Assembly: GCF_001420695.1 (NCBI RefSeq)
Contig: NZ_LJJB01000010.1
Span: 1,855,131 to 1,919,130, forward strand
Direction: 5' to 3'
Origin: Brevibacillus choshinensis
Lineage (GTDB): Bacteria; Bacillota; Bacilli; Brevibacillales; Brevibacillaceae
DNA length: 64,000 bases
The stretch's first letter is position 1; the number at the start of each line of letters is the position of its first letter. Below are positions 41,439-49,992 of this stretch, piece by piece. The position numbers and the translations under genes were made by a program. The notes under the pieces were generated by a model. The model ran no database searches. It was not told the origin of the DNA and saw nothing but the letters and a program-made list of their open reading frames with translations.

Positions 41439-42869
41439 GTGAGTGCATCTTTTTCTCTACATCTCGTCGGCTCGTCCGGACGATTGCAGCAGTTCATGCA
41501 TCAATTGCCCACTGCCGTTTTCTTGGTAAATCAGGCAGGTAGTATCGTCGAGGTAAACGAACAACTGCTTCGTGTCACCGGATATTCACGCGATCGACTT
41601 GTCAATCAGCCGTTTCAGACCATCCTTCCTTTTGATGGCTCCGTAGAACAGATGTACGAGGAGCTTTTGCAAAAGGAAGCGCAATCGGAATTCAACGTGG
41701 AGGTAGAATGGAAGAATAAACAGGGGAAATGTGGAAAGACTCCTGCGATGATATTAGTGCAGCAAGCAGAACAGCCCTTGTATTTAATTCATTTATTTCA
41801 GTTGGCAAAGGAAACCGACTACGCCTTGTCTCAACGATTGTTGGCAAAGCTGACGCACGATACCAATCTAGGCTTATTCATTCTGGATGAACAGGCGAAT
41901 ATTATTGAGGCGAGCCAGACTGCATGCAAGCTTTTGGGGATGGATCGGCTGCATGTCATCAACAAACACATTGATCGCGTTTTCGCGGGAATTCCCGAAC
42001 AGCATCGGCTCATCAAAAAAGAGCTGCTAGAGGGAGTGAAATTACACAATATCGCCACGTCATGGACCAACGACAATCAGCGCTATGAACTGATCGTGGA
42101 TGCCAATACGCTGCAGGACGATACGGGCAAAACGGTGGGCGCTTTTGTCCTCTTTAAGGACATTACCAATCTGCGTTCCTTTGAGCAGAAAATCGAACGA
42201 AACGAACGACTAGCGATGATTGGACAGATCGCTGCGGGCACTGCCCACGAGATTCGCAACCCACTCACATCCATCAAGGGATTTTTGCAAATGTTCTTAA
42301 AGTCGTTTACGGAAAGTGGGATGGATCGGGAAAAGACGTACACCGAAATCATGCTGACGGAGATCAATCGCATCAATTCGTTGGTGAGCGAATTTCTCTT
42401 GTTGAGCAAGCCACGCAACATCCAATATTCGATGGTCGATCTCAATACGGTTTTCTCTGAAATATTGCCGATCGTCGAATCACAGGCCATTTTGTACGGG
42501 ATTGACGTGAAGTTTACTTCCAATGGCAAGCTGCCGATGGTCGTAGGAGACACCGAATTGCTCAAGCAGGTGTTTATCAACGTTTGCAAAAACGGCATCG
42601 AAGCCATGGGTGAGCAAGGGACGCTTCAGATCTCCCACCATATCGATCAGGATGGAGACAAGGTAAGTATCGATATCCATGATTCTGGACCGGGAATCCC
42701 GTTGTACATTATCGACAAAATTTTCGATCCATTTTTTACGACCAAGGAAGAAGGAACAGGCTTGGGGCTATCCGTCTGCCAAAAGATCATCCACGATATC
42801 GGAGGTCAAATCCGTGTCTCGTCCAAAGGGTACGGAACGACCTTTCATATCATGCTGCCCTACCTGTAG
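41439..42869 (+). CDS. PAS-domain sensor histidine kinase (sporulation-kinase-like)
   Basis: A 476-residue soluble kinase. Two PAS domains (about 15-110, FLVNQAGSIVEVNEQLLRVTGY; about 130-250, LFILDEQANIIEASQTACKLLG) precede the HisKA helix with the phosphorylated His in AGTAHEIRNPLTSIKGFLQM. The HATPase domain follows with N box INVCKNGIEAM, IHDSGPGIP, FDPFFTTKEEGTGLGLSV and GYGTTFHIMLP. No partner response regulator is adjacent, and the kinase region resembles KinE/KinA-type kinases feeding the Spo0A phosphorelay; that role is inferred. GTG 41439 follows AGGAGGGA; the longer upstream frame runs over the SRP terminator and is rejected. Confidence 0.9.
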   Translation: MSASFSLHLVGSSGRLQQFMHQLPTAVFLVNQAGSIVEVNEQLLRVTGYSRDRLVNQPFQTILPFDGSVEQMYEELLQKEAQSEFNVEVEWKNKQGKCGKTPAMILVQQAEQPLYLIHLFQLAKETDYALSQRLLAKLTHDTNLGLFILDEQANIIEASQTACKLLGMDRLHVINKHIDRVFAGIPEQHRLIKKELLEGVKLHNIATSWTNDNQRYELIVDANTLQDDTGKTVGAFVLFKDITNLRSFEQKIERNERLAMIGQIAAGTAHEIRNPLTSIKGFLQMFLKSFTESGMDREKTYTEIMLTEINRINSLVSEFLLLSKPRNIQYSMVDLNTVFSEILPIVESQAILYGIDVKFTSNGKLPMVVGDTELLKQVFINVCKNGIEAMGEQGTLQISHHIDQDGDKVSIDIHDSGPGIPLYIIDKIFDPFFTTKEEGTGLGLSVCQKIIHDIGGQIRVSSKGYGTTFHIMLPYL

Positions 42870-42881
42870 AAATAACCCATC

Positions 42882-42922
42882 GAAAGCGTCCCTCACAACC
42901 ATGTGAACGGGGCGTTTTCTTT
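42882..42922 (+). terminator. Terminator of the kinase gene
   Basis: GAAAGCGTCC...TCAC and GTGA...GGGGCGTTTTC arms with mismatches, then TTTC. Confidence 0.65.
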
Positions 42923-43049
42923 CATAAACTAATACTTTGCCTACGCACGAAGCTTAGCAAACCAAGTTTGCTTTAAATGAACGATGCCAATAGTGTATAA
43001 TGAATAGGATATAAATGAGGACTGTGCAGATGGGGAGTGTCACACGAAC

Positions 43050-44753
43050 ATGGCTTATACCGCGCTATATCGCGTATACCGACCGCAGACGTTTCAAGAT
43101 GTCGTCGGACAAGAACATGTGACGATTACCTTGCGTAATGCATTACGCGAAGGAAGGCTTTCCCATGCCTATTTGTTCAATGGTCCCCGTGGTACGGGTA
43201 AGACGAGTGCGGCCAAAATCATGTCCAAAGCCGTAAACTGTGAACAGCCGATAGACGGTGAGCCGTGCAATGAGTGCGGTTCGTGCCGCGCGATTACAAG
43301 CGGTTCTGTAACAGATGTGCTGGAGATTGACGCTGCATCGAACCGCGGGGTTGAAGAAATTCGCGACATACGCGACAAAGTTAAATTTGCCCCAAGCGAC
43401 GTCAAGTACAAGGTGTACATCATTGACGAAGTGCATATGCTGACGACGGAGGCGTTTAATGCGTTGTTAAAAACGCTGGAAGAACCGCCTTCGCACGTCA
43501 TTTTCATTTTGGCGACCACGGAGCCGCATAAGCTTCCTGCTACCATTATTTCCCGCTGCCAGCGATTTGATTTTCATCGGATTCCGCTCCGAGTGATGGT
43601 CGATCTTCTGCAGAAAATTTGCCAGTCGCAAGGAGTTCGAGTCGAAGAACAAGCACTCCAGCTGGTGGCGAAGATGGCAGAGGGTGGAGCACGCGATGCC
43701 CTCAGCTTGCTGGATCAGGCGATCAGCTTTAGCCGGGATGAAGTGAAGGCAAGCGACATCATGCAGATTACGGGTACCGTTTCCCAGACGTACTTTTCTG
43801 TCCTGGCTCGTTATATCGCCGAGCGCGATGTAGCAAAGGTCATGGAGCAGTTCGACCAGGTAATGGTGCAGGGCAAGGACCCCGAGCAGTTCCTGCATGA
43901 TTTTCTGTACTACTATAGGGATATGCTGCTCTTGAAAACTGCCCCTCAGCTAGAGGAAATCGTGGAACGGACGATGATAGACGATCAGTTCGCCCACGTA
44001 GCTGAGCTTTACGGTTTTCCTGAACTGTACGCTGCGATTGAGACGTGTAATCAGGCGCTGTCTCAATTGAAATGGTCGACATATGCCAGAGTGCTCGTGG
44101 AGCTGACACTGGTCAAAATGTGTCAGCCTGTTTCACAGCAAGCAGGTTCGACGGCAGCTACTGCTGCCCCACAAGTAAACAGCGAAGAACTGACGGGCAT
44201 GGCAAACCGCATACGCGTATTGGAAGAACGTCTGGTTCAGGTCATGCAGGGGCAGGTAAGTTTGCCGACGCAAAAAGCGGATGAGCCAAGAAAGGCTGAG
44301 CCGAAGCGAGTGGCTGCGGCAGGAGGCGGTTCCCGTACCTCGATGAACAGGGTGCGTGAGGTAGCTAGAGCATTGGACGAAAATCTGACTCGTCAGGTGC
44401 GCGGACAATGGAGCCAGATATTGACTGATCTAAAAAAGGTGAAAATCCAGTACCAGGCATGGCTGGTAAACGGTCAGCCTGTTGCTGCTGGCAGTGATGC
44501 GGTGGTTGTCACGTTCACCAGTCCCATCCACTGCGATAAAACCATGGAGCCTGAATTAAAAGGCGTGGTAGAACGGGTCATGTTGAGTGCGCTGGGTAAG
44601 CCTCTGCAATTGCTCTCCATTATGGAAGAGGAATGGCAGTCGGTCGAACAGCAAGTAGGGCAAAAGGATAGCCCTGCCGAGGAAGAGCAAGATCCGTTCT
44701 TAGCTGAAGCCATCAAGCTCGTGGGTGAAGAACTTGTCGAAGTAAAAGACTAA
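43050..44753 (+). CDS. dnaX: DNA polymerase III subunit gamma/tau
   Basis: Clamp-loader ATPase of the replisome, 567 residues. The AAA+ core has Walker A NGPRGTGKTSAAK, the zinc module CEQPIDGEPCNECGSC, YIIDEVHMLTTEAFNALLKTLEEPP, sensor 1 ILATTEPHKLPATIISRCQRF and the arginine-containing GGARDALSLLDQAI. A polar linker near residue 380-430 precedes the tau-type C-terminal domain that contacts the polymerase. ATG 43050 has a weak GGGGAGTG. Operon with ebfC and recR, as in Bacillus. Confidence 0.97.
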   Translation: MAYTALYRVYRPQTFQDVVGQEHVTITLRNALREGRLSHAYLFNGPRGTGKTSAAKIMSKAVNCEQPIDGEPCNECGSCRAITSGSVTDVLEIDAASNRGVEEIRDIRDKVKFAPSDVKYKVYIIDEVHMLTTEAFNALLKTLEEPPSHVIFILATTEPHKLPATIISRCQRFDFHRIPLRVMVDLLQKICQSQGVRVEEQALQLVAKMAEGGARDALSLLDQAISFSRDEVKASDIMQITGTVSQTYFSVLARYIAERDVAKVMEQFDQVMVQGKDPEQFLHDFLYYYRDMLLLKTAPQLEEIVERTMIDDQFAHVAELYGFPELYAAIETCNQALSQLKWSTYARVLVELTLVKMCQPVSQQAGSTAATAAPQVNSEELTGMANRIRVLEERLVQVMQGQVSLPTQKADEPRKAEPKRVAAAGGGSRTSMNRVREVARALDENLTRQVRGQWSQILTDLKKVKIQYQAWLVNGQPVAAGSDAVVVTFTSPIHCDKTMEPELKGVVERVMLSALGKPLQLLSIMEEEWQSVEQQVGQKDSPAEEEQDPFLAEAIKLVGEELVEVKD

Positions 44754-44782
44754 ATGAAGACATTTAAGGGAGGAACCCTCAC

Positions 44783-45103
44783 ATGAAAAACATGCAGCAA
44801 ATGCAACAAATGATGAAGCAAGTGAAAAAAATGCAGGAAGACATGGCAAAGGCACAAGAAGCATTGAAGGATAAAGTAGTAGAAGGCTCTGCTGGCGGAG
44901 GCGCTGTGTTGGTAAAAGCAGACGGCCACAAACAAGTAAAAGAAATCGTCATCAAGCCAGAAGTCATCGATCCAGATGATGTAGAAATGCTGCAAGACCT
45001 CGTGCTTACTGCAGTAAATGACGCGTTGCGCAAAGCCGATGAATTGATGGCAAAAGACATGGGTAAATTCACCGGAGGAATGAACATCCCGGGTCTGTTC
45101 TAA
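44783..45103 (+). CDS. ebfC: Nucleoid-associated protein YbaB/EbfC family
   Basis: A 106-residue DNA-binding protein with an N-terminal helix rich in Met, Gln and Lys ([28 protein letters not shown]) and the family strand [29 protein letters not shown]. It sits between dnaX and recR (yaaK position). ATG 44783 has AAGGGAGGAA. Confidence 0.96.
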   Translation: MKNMQQMQQMMKQVKKMQEDMAKAQEALKDKVVEGSAGGGAVLVKADGHKQVKEIVIKPEVIDPDDVEMLQDLVLTAVNDALRKADELMAKDMGKFTGGMNIPGLF

Positions 45104-45130
45104 AACCAGAAAGTTGAAGGAGCACACGCG

Positions 45131-45727
45131 ATGTTCTATCCAGAACCGGTATCCAAGCTGATCGAAGGCTTTATGAAACTGCCCGGCATTGGTCCTAAAA
45201 CTGCTGGGCGGCTAGCCTTTTTTGTCCTCAACATGAAAGAAGACGACGTGTTGGATCTGGCGAAGGCACTTGTAAATGCCAAGCGCCAGCTGCACTACTG
45301 TTCCGTCTGCAACAACATCACGGATCTCGACCCTTGCCACATCTGCAGGGACAAGCGCCGTGACGGCTCAATCATCTGCGTTGTGCAAGAGCCGAGAGAT
45401 GTTGTGGCGATGGAAAAAACGAGAGAGTTTGAAGGCTATTACCACGTGCTGCACGGTGCTATTTCTCCGATGGACGGGATCGGTCCGGAAGATATTCGCA
45501 TCCCTGATCTGCTGAAACGACTCAGCGATGAGCAGGTGAAAGAAGTAATCCTGGCGACCAACCCAAATATCGAGGGAGAGGCGACCGCGATGTACATTTC
45601 CCGCTTGATCAAGCCTTTCGGGATTCGCGTGACACGTATCGCCCATGGATTACCAGTTGGCGGTGACCTGGAATACGCAGATGAAGTAACGTTGACCAAA
45701 GCGTTGGAAGGTCGACGTGAACTATAG
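45131..45727 (+). CDS. recR: Recombination protein RecR
   Basis: Works with RecF and RecO to load RecA on gapped DNA. The 198 residues contain the helix-hairpin-helix [19 protein letters not shown], the Cys4 zinc finger [18 protein letters not shown], the Toprim domain [19 protein letters not shown] and the C-terminal [24 protein letters not shown] 45131 follows GAAGGAG. Third gene of the dnaX operon. Confidence 0.98.
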   Translation: MFYPEPVSKLIEGFMKLPGIGPKTAGRLAFFVLNMKEDDVLDLAKALVNAKRQLHYCSVCNNITDLDPCHICRDKRRDGSIICVVQEPRDVVAMEKTREFEGYYHVLHGAISPMDGIGPEDIRIPDLLKRLSDEQVKEVILATNPNIEGEATAMYISRLIKPFGIRVTRIAHGLPVGGDLEYADEVTLTKALEGRREL

Positions 45728-45740
45728 GAACGACGAACAG

Positions 45741-45772
45741 AAAAAGACGGGGGAAACCTGTCTTTTTTTACG
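45741..45772 (+). terminator. Terminator of the dnaX-ebfC-recR operon
   Basis: AAAAAGACGGG and CCTGTCTTTTT arms with a short loop, followed by TT. Confidence 0.85.
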
Positions 45773-45817
45773 TTCTAATGAGGGAAGCGTTTGAAACGTG
45801 ACGAGGAGGGAAGGGAC

Positions 45818-46294
45818 ATGCCTGTCATCCGTTCGGAGCTGGTGATCGATGCCCCACAGCAACTGTGTTTTGATGCCGCAAGAAGTATTGATTTACATAT
45901 GGAGTCTACCTCTCGAACAGGTGAAAAGGCGATTGACGGGGTCACGAGTGGATGGATCGAACTGGGTGAGTCAGTGACCTGGGAAGCCGTCCATTTTGGA
46001 ATCAAGCAAAGACTGACTGCCAAGATCACAGAAATGGAAAGCCCGCGTTATTTCGTCGACGAAATGGTGTCCGGAGCATTCAAACGGTTTCGACATCAGC
46101 ATGAATTCATACCGGTAGGAAAAAACCAAACCCGTATGCTCGATACATTTGACTACAGTTCACCGCTAGGATTCCTGGGCAAAATGGCTGATCGGCTGTT
46201 TCTAGAAGCCTATATGACCCGTTTTCTGTTGGAGCGGAACCTTTACCTAAAGCAGGCTGCTGAGGAGCAGTTCGGACGAATGCAAGAAAAGTAG
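45818..46294 (+). CDS. SRPBCC/START-like protein
   Basis: A 158-residue protein with a polyketide-cyclase/START-like fold: VIRSELVIDAPQQLCFDAARSIDLHMEST at the start, then ELGESVTWEAVHFGIKQRLTAKITEMESPRYFVDEMVSGAFKRFRHQHEF and a C-terminal helix. Such proteins hold hydrophobic ligands; the ligand is unknown. I start at ATG 45818 (GAGGAGGG). Together with the next gene it is inserted between recR and yaaL, which are neighbours in B. subtilis. Confidence 0.88.
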   Translation: MPVIRSELVIDAPQQLCFDAARSIDLHMESTSRTGEKAIDGVTSGWIELGESVTWEAVHFGIKQRLTAKITEMESPRYFVDEMVSGAFKRFRHQHEFIPVGKNQTRMLDTFDYSSPLGFLGKMADRLFLEAYMTRFLLERNLYLKQAAEEQFGRMQEK

Positions 46295-46357
46295 CTTCGG
46301 GAAAAGCCGGACTTTTTTGGTGGGACGAGACATAGATTGAAATAGGAGCGTGAAGAG

Positions 46358-47332
46358 ATGCTGACAGGACCGGGGCTGTCCCTGCGGATCGAGCCAGAGA
46401 GACAACGGTCTACTCCGTGGGCGATCATGCTGTTTATAGGGTATTGGCTTATGTTTGCCGCGGAGTTTTCCATCATTCGTTTCTACCGGGGAGAAGATGG
46501 GCGATGGGTGGCATCGACAACGGAACAGCCGCAGATGTGGTTGTCGCTTGTGGTGTTAACCATTACGATACTCAGCTTGGTAGGGACCATCGGGTTTGTC
46601 ATCAGTTTGTGGAAGCAGAGACGGCAAACGCGATTGTACTGGGGAGATCACGATCTAAACGGCAACGACGTGTTGCATATGGTGGCATGGATGCATGTGT
46701 TCCAGACGTGTACGCTCCTCTTCTACGGATTGATACTGGAGGGAACGCTCTTTTCGGAGGGGACGATCGGCGGTGCTTTCGAATCGGCTTCGTTTCAGTT
46801 GTTTCTCCTGATGTTGATTCCGTTTTGGTTTCGGGGGCGCGTGGCGGAAATCGGAGTCTGCCGTCCAGCGCGATTGGGACAAATGATCATCACGCTACTG
46901 ATTATGTTCTTCCTGATCGCCAAGGTTCTCGACGTGGCGATCACGAATCCGCTGGCGGACTGGCTAGGACTTTCTCTCTCATCTGAGCGAGAACAGCAGA
47001 TCGAAAAAGAAATCGTGCAAGCCAAGCAGACCGACATGATCGCGGCTACCTCGTCCTTTCTTGTGATTGGCATATTGGTCCCGATCGCGGAGGAGCTATT
47101 GTTCAGGGGAGTTTTACAGACGTATTTGGTGCGTCGAGTTGGGGCCGTTGTAGGAATCATTTTGAGCAGTCTCTGGTTTGCCCTCTTGCATATTGATTTG
47201 GCGTTGTTTGTGCCGCTTTTTGTCATTGGTCTAGGATTAGGGTTTGTCCGGCATCGCTATCACTCGATTTGGGGAGCGGTTTTGCTGCATGCCGTCAACA
47301 ATCTGTCGGGCGTACTGTACTACTTTCAATAG
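46358..47332 (+). CDS. CPBP-family intramembrane metalloprotease
   Basis: A 324-residue membrane protein with about eight helices. The Abi/CPBP motifs are present: EELLFRGVLQTYLVRRVG (EExxxR), SSLWFALLHIDLALF (FxxxH) and WGAVLLHAVNNLSG (HxxxN/D). Such proteins process prenylated or other membrane substrates, or serve in bacteriocin immunity; nothing here identifies the substrate. It runs into yaaL with an 11-base gap. Confidence 0.9.
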   Translation: MLTGPGLSLRIEPERQRSTPWAIMLFIGYWLMFAAEFSIIRFYRGEDGRWVASTTEQPQMWLSLVVLTITILSLVGTIGFVISLWKQRRQTRLYWGDHDLNGNDVLHMVAWMHVFQTCTLLFYGLILEGTLFSEGTIGGAFESASFQLFLLMLIPFWFRGRVAEIGVCRPARLGQMIITLLIMFFLIAKVLDVAITNPLADWLGLSLSSEREQQIEKEIVQAKQTDMIAATSSFLVIGILVPIAEELLFRGVLQTYLVRRVGAVVGIILSSLWFALLHIDLALFVPLFVIGLGLGFVRHRYHSIWGAVLLHAVNNLSGVLYYFQ

Positions 47333-47343
47333 GGGGTACACAG

Positions 47344-47574
47344 ATGAGCAGGTGGGGGAAAAAGGCGAGGGTATTGGTCGATGTTGATGTAGTGGGGCTG
47401 GATACAGCGGTCAATCGTGCACGTCTGGATTGGCAGCATGCCCGCCATCTGGTAGAAATCAGCGAACCGGATGGCGGCTTGGATGATGCAATTTACTATT
47501 TGCAGTTGACGGAGAAACGCTATATGTATCTTCTCTCGCAAGCAAAGCGGGAACATCATCGCCAACAAGCCTAA
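47344..47574 (+). CDS. yaaL: YaaL-like (DUF2508) protein
   Basis: A 76-residue cytoplasmic protein resembling B. subtilis YaaL: DWQHARHLVEISEPDGGLDDAIYYLQLTEKRYMYLLSQAKRE parallels the KLVEKSLEPS...AEAKYFFYLREAKQR pattern. Function unknown. Its position directly before bofA matches Bacillus. ATG 47344 follows AGGGGGT. Confidence 0.88.
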   Translation: MSRWGKKARVLVDVDVVGLDTAVNRARLDWQHARHLVEISEPDGGLDDAIYYLQLTEKRYMYLLSQAKREHHRQQA

Positions 47575-47585
47575 GGAGGAAGCTC

Positions 47586-47852
47586 ATGGAAACGGGATGG
47601 GTCATTGCTCTGATTATTGCGGGGATACTACTCGTCATCGCGGCCAGTAAATCGGTGACGGGCCCCGTGCGTTGGATTGGTTTTGGGATCATGCAGCTTG
47701 TCATCGGCGCGATCTTGCTGTTTTTTGCCAATTTGGTCGGGGAATTAGCTAGCTTCCATATCCCGATCAATCCGATTACCGCTCTTCTCGCCGGTTTTTT
47801 GCGCTTGCCGGGTCTGGCGGCCTTGGTCGTCATCAAGCTGTGGATCATGTAG
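47586..47852 (+). CDS. bofA: Pro-sigma-K processing inhibitor BofA
   Basis: An 88-residue membrane protein that, with SpoIVFA, holds the SpoIVFB protease inactive in the outer forespore membrane until sigma-K is needed. It has two hydrophobic segments and the family ending HIPINPITALLAGFLRLPGLAALVVIK. ATG 47586 has AAGGAGGAAGC. Its presence is strong evidence of an endospore former. Confidence 0.95.
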   Translation: METGWVIALIIAGILLVIAASKSVTGPVRWIGFGIMQLVIGAILLFFANLVGELASFHIPINPITALLAGFLRLPGLAALVVIKLWIM

Positions 47853-47870
47853 ACGATTTCTTTTCAGCAT

Positions 47871-48398
47871 TTATCCATCCGTAAGCAAAAAGGCGACCCC
47901 TCTATTTTCGTATTTCACACGACTATTTTTGGTTTGACGAAAGGAAACAAGTAAAGCAAACATTCTGGGCAAGGACAAGACCAGAGTTCCGCAGAGCAAA
48001 GTCAGGCCATACTCCACAGGTAGCCACACGTAAGCGGCAGCGGCGAGAAACAGACAACCGAGCAGGACAGCACACTCTCCCGTACGATAGACCGATAAGG
48101 GAACTGGTAATCGATACCCACTTCCCCACCAAGGGGAGACAAGCATATCCGCTGTCGTATGAGGTTTAAGTAAACGTAGCTGAGCAAACAAACGAAACAC
48201 GATCAGATGACTAACGGCTATTGCCGGTAGGATGGCAAGTGTAACGATCAAGCGAGCTACAGGGACGTTCAGGTACATAGAGACCACGATCAGGGACGAG
48301 CCCATCAGCAGCCATTGAAACAAATGACCGATCATGCCCCATCGGAAGCGGTACAGCAGTTTGTAACTGTAGATTGTTTGATTGATGGGTTCCTTCAT
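47871..48398 (-). CDS. Four-helix membrane protein, function unknown
   Basis: A 175-residue protein with hydrophobic segments near residues 25-42, 48-70, 110-128 and 132-150, and basic ends (YKLLYRFRWG; FRQTKNSRVKYENR). No motif recognised. It is convergent with bofA without an obvious terminator between them. Alone on its strand. Confidence 0.75.
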   Translation of the reverse strand: MKEPINQTIYSYKLLYRFRWGMIGHLFQWLLMGSSLIVVSMYLNVPVARLIVTLAILPAIAVSHLIVFRLFAQLRLLKPHTTADMLVSPWWGSGYRLPVPLSVYRTGECAVLLGCLFLAAAAYVWLPVEYGLTLLCGTLVLSLPRMFALLVSFRQTKNSRVKYENRGVAFLLTDG

Positions 48399-48592
48399 AC
48401 GTCACTTCCTTTACTGACAAGCCGATATTCAGGTCTAATTATCGCATAGTCGCAAATGTTGAAAAAGCATGAAATAGCGTGTAGCAGGAAGATTTCAGCC
48501 GTTGGCGATGCCCAGCGGCTTTTGTGTTTTTGGACATCCAGTGATGCAGCATCCTGCCGTCGTTATGTGCTGGCGGATAATGGGAACGCTAG

Positions 48593-49660
48593 ATGGAATG
48601 GAAGGGTACTGATCTTGGTTTCGTCGTGGTAGAGGAGGTTGCGGTCTTGTTTCATCAGCGTTTGACTTTACTGGCGTTGTCCAATGAGATGACACCAGAA
48701 GCTCGTCGGAATTTGGAGGAGTGTGGAATCCATCCGATACCCTTTGTTGAAAAAGGGAAGGGAGTGGCAAACCTTGAGGTAGATGGACTGCTGCTGACAA
48801 GAGATACCGATGTGAAAGGGTGGGAAGAGGCAGTCCTAATTTTACCCAAATCCCCTGGCCTGTTGCTGGTGTACGGCGAAGATATCCCATACGGATGGAC
48901 GGAATCAGAAATCGTCTGCACCGCCAGTCTTGGAGGATGGGAAGTGGTCAGGATGGCGTTTTTTTCAGAAAAAGTGAAGGTACTGATCGGAGGAGAACCG
49001 GATGGGTACTGGGTACGTACGCTTTGCCGTCTGCTTGCCCACGATGAGCGGGTGTCTCTGGTCTGCAAGATACGCGAGGTGGATGAGGTAATCCGGCAGC
49101 TCCCTCGTTATTTGGATTGGAAAGAACGCTTTTATCTAGAGCTGGGCGAAGTTTGTGATCGGGAGGGTGTCTCTCTGCAAACGGTGGCCCGAGCATTGGG
49201 AATGGACAGGAGGGTGGGACAGGAATGGTTGTTTCCAGACCGGACCGACCATGCGCAACTGTGTAGATGGATTGAGCGTGAGGGAAGGCTAGCGACGGAA
49301 AACGCGAACGTGCAGCGCATAGCATTGTGGGGGCCAACTGCGTTGTGGAACGAGATGGATACTAGCTGGCTAAAGGGAAAAGAGGTTTGCTTGCTCTCTT
49401 CGGAGGACGAGCCAATTCCGAACGAGATCTATAAAGAGTGCTCTCCTTGCGATCAATGGCAAAAAGCCTTACAGAATACGGATCTTTTGGTCATTGGCAG
49501 GGCGGATGCCATCATCAGTGAAATGCCACTCAACGAGCTCGTCCACTACATGAAACAAGCGAACGTAGTGGATGCCTGCGCCTGCTTCCCCGTGCAGGAA
49601 GCGTGCAATCTACTCAAAAGCTACCGAGCTATCGGCGAAAAGACGAACGTTTGGGAATGA
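48593..49660 (+). CDS. Degenerate UDP-glucose dehydrogenase-like protein
   Basis: A 355-residue protein without obvious catalytic motifs that nevertheless follows the UDP-glucose/GDP-mannose dehydrogenase layout. SEKVKVLIGGEPDGYWVRTL resembles the PDRIVIGG region. YLDWKERFYLELGEVCDREGVSLQTVARALGMDRRVG resembles the dimerisation helix (NAFLATKISFINEIANLCE...GLDxRIG). DLLVIGRADAIISEMPLNEL and VVDACACFPVQEACNLLKSYRAIGEK resemble the C-terminal domain. The N-terminal GxGYVG loop is missing, the catalytic GGSCFPKD is replaced near EWLFPDRTD, and the catalytic Lys/Asn are absent. Probably a pseudoenzyme. The start at 48593 has no strong Shine-Dalgarno. Confidence 0.7.
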   Translation: MEWKGTDLGFVVVEEVAVLFHQRLTLLALSNEMTPEARRNLEECGIHPIPFVEKGKGVANLEVDGLLLTRDTDVKGWEEAVLILPKSPGLLLVYGEDIPYGWTESEIVCTASLGGWEVVRMAFFSEKVKVLIGGEPDGYWVRTLCRLLAHDERVSLVCKIREVDEVIRQLPRYLDWKERFYLELGEVCDREGVSLQTVARALGMDRRVGQEWLFPDRTDHAQLCRWIEREGRLATENANVQRIALWGPTALWNEMDTSWLKGKEVCLLSSEDEPIPNEIYKECSPCDQWQKALQNTDLLVIGRADAIISEMPLNELVHYMKQANVVDACACFPVQEACNLLKSYRAIGEKTNVWE

Positions 49661-49717
49661 TGCTGATTATAATGGGGTATAATGATTGGTAGATTGAGGA
49701 AAAGGGCAGGCGTTAAA

Positions 49718-49903
49718 ATGATGGAAAAGGTTGCTCAGCGATGTATCGTCTGTGAAATGGAACAGAACGACGGAATCGCCATCTGTGAGCAGTTCATTTG
49801 CCAGAGATGCGAGCAGGAAATGGTTAATACAGACGTACAGGATGAAAAGTACCCGTTCTTTATTCACCAGATGCGGCGAATATGGTTACGGAAAGATGCA
49901 TGA
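49718..49903 (+). CDS. csfB: Anti-sigma-G factor Gin
   Basis: A 61-residue zinc protein that inhibits sigma-G (and sigma-E) during sporulation. RCIVCEMEQNDGIAICEQFICQRCEQEMVNTD aligns with the CVIC...FICLDCE pattern of B. subtilis CsfB, and the trailing YPFFIHQMRRIW also agrees. ATG 49718 (or 49721) is chosen; the longer frame lacks a site. In B. subtilis csfB is likewise upstream of yaaO and tmk. Confidence 0.9.
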   Translation: MMEKVAQRCIVCEMEQNDGIAICEQFICQRCEQEMVNTDVQDEKYPFFIHQMRRIWLRKDA

Positions 49904-49906
49904 AGG

Positions 49907-49941
49907 AAAAAAGGCAGCGGATAAATCCCGATGCCTTTTTT
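49907..49941 (+). terminator. Terminator of csfB
   Basis: AAAAAAGGCA and TGCCTTTTTT arms around a 15-base loop. Confidence 0.85.
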
Positions 49942-49992
49942 CTTGCCAAATCATGCTAAAATAGTGGGTAATTCATTTCATAAAGGACGTGA

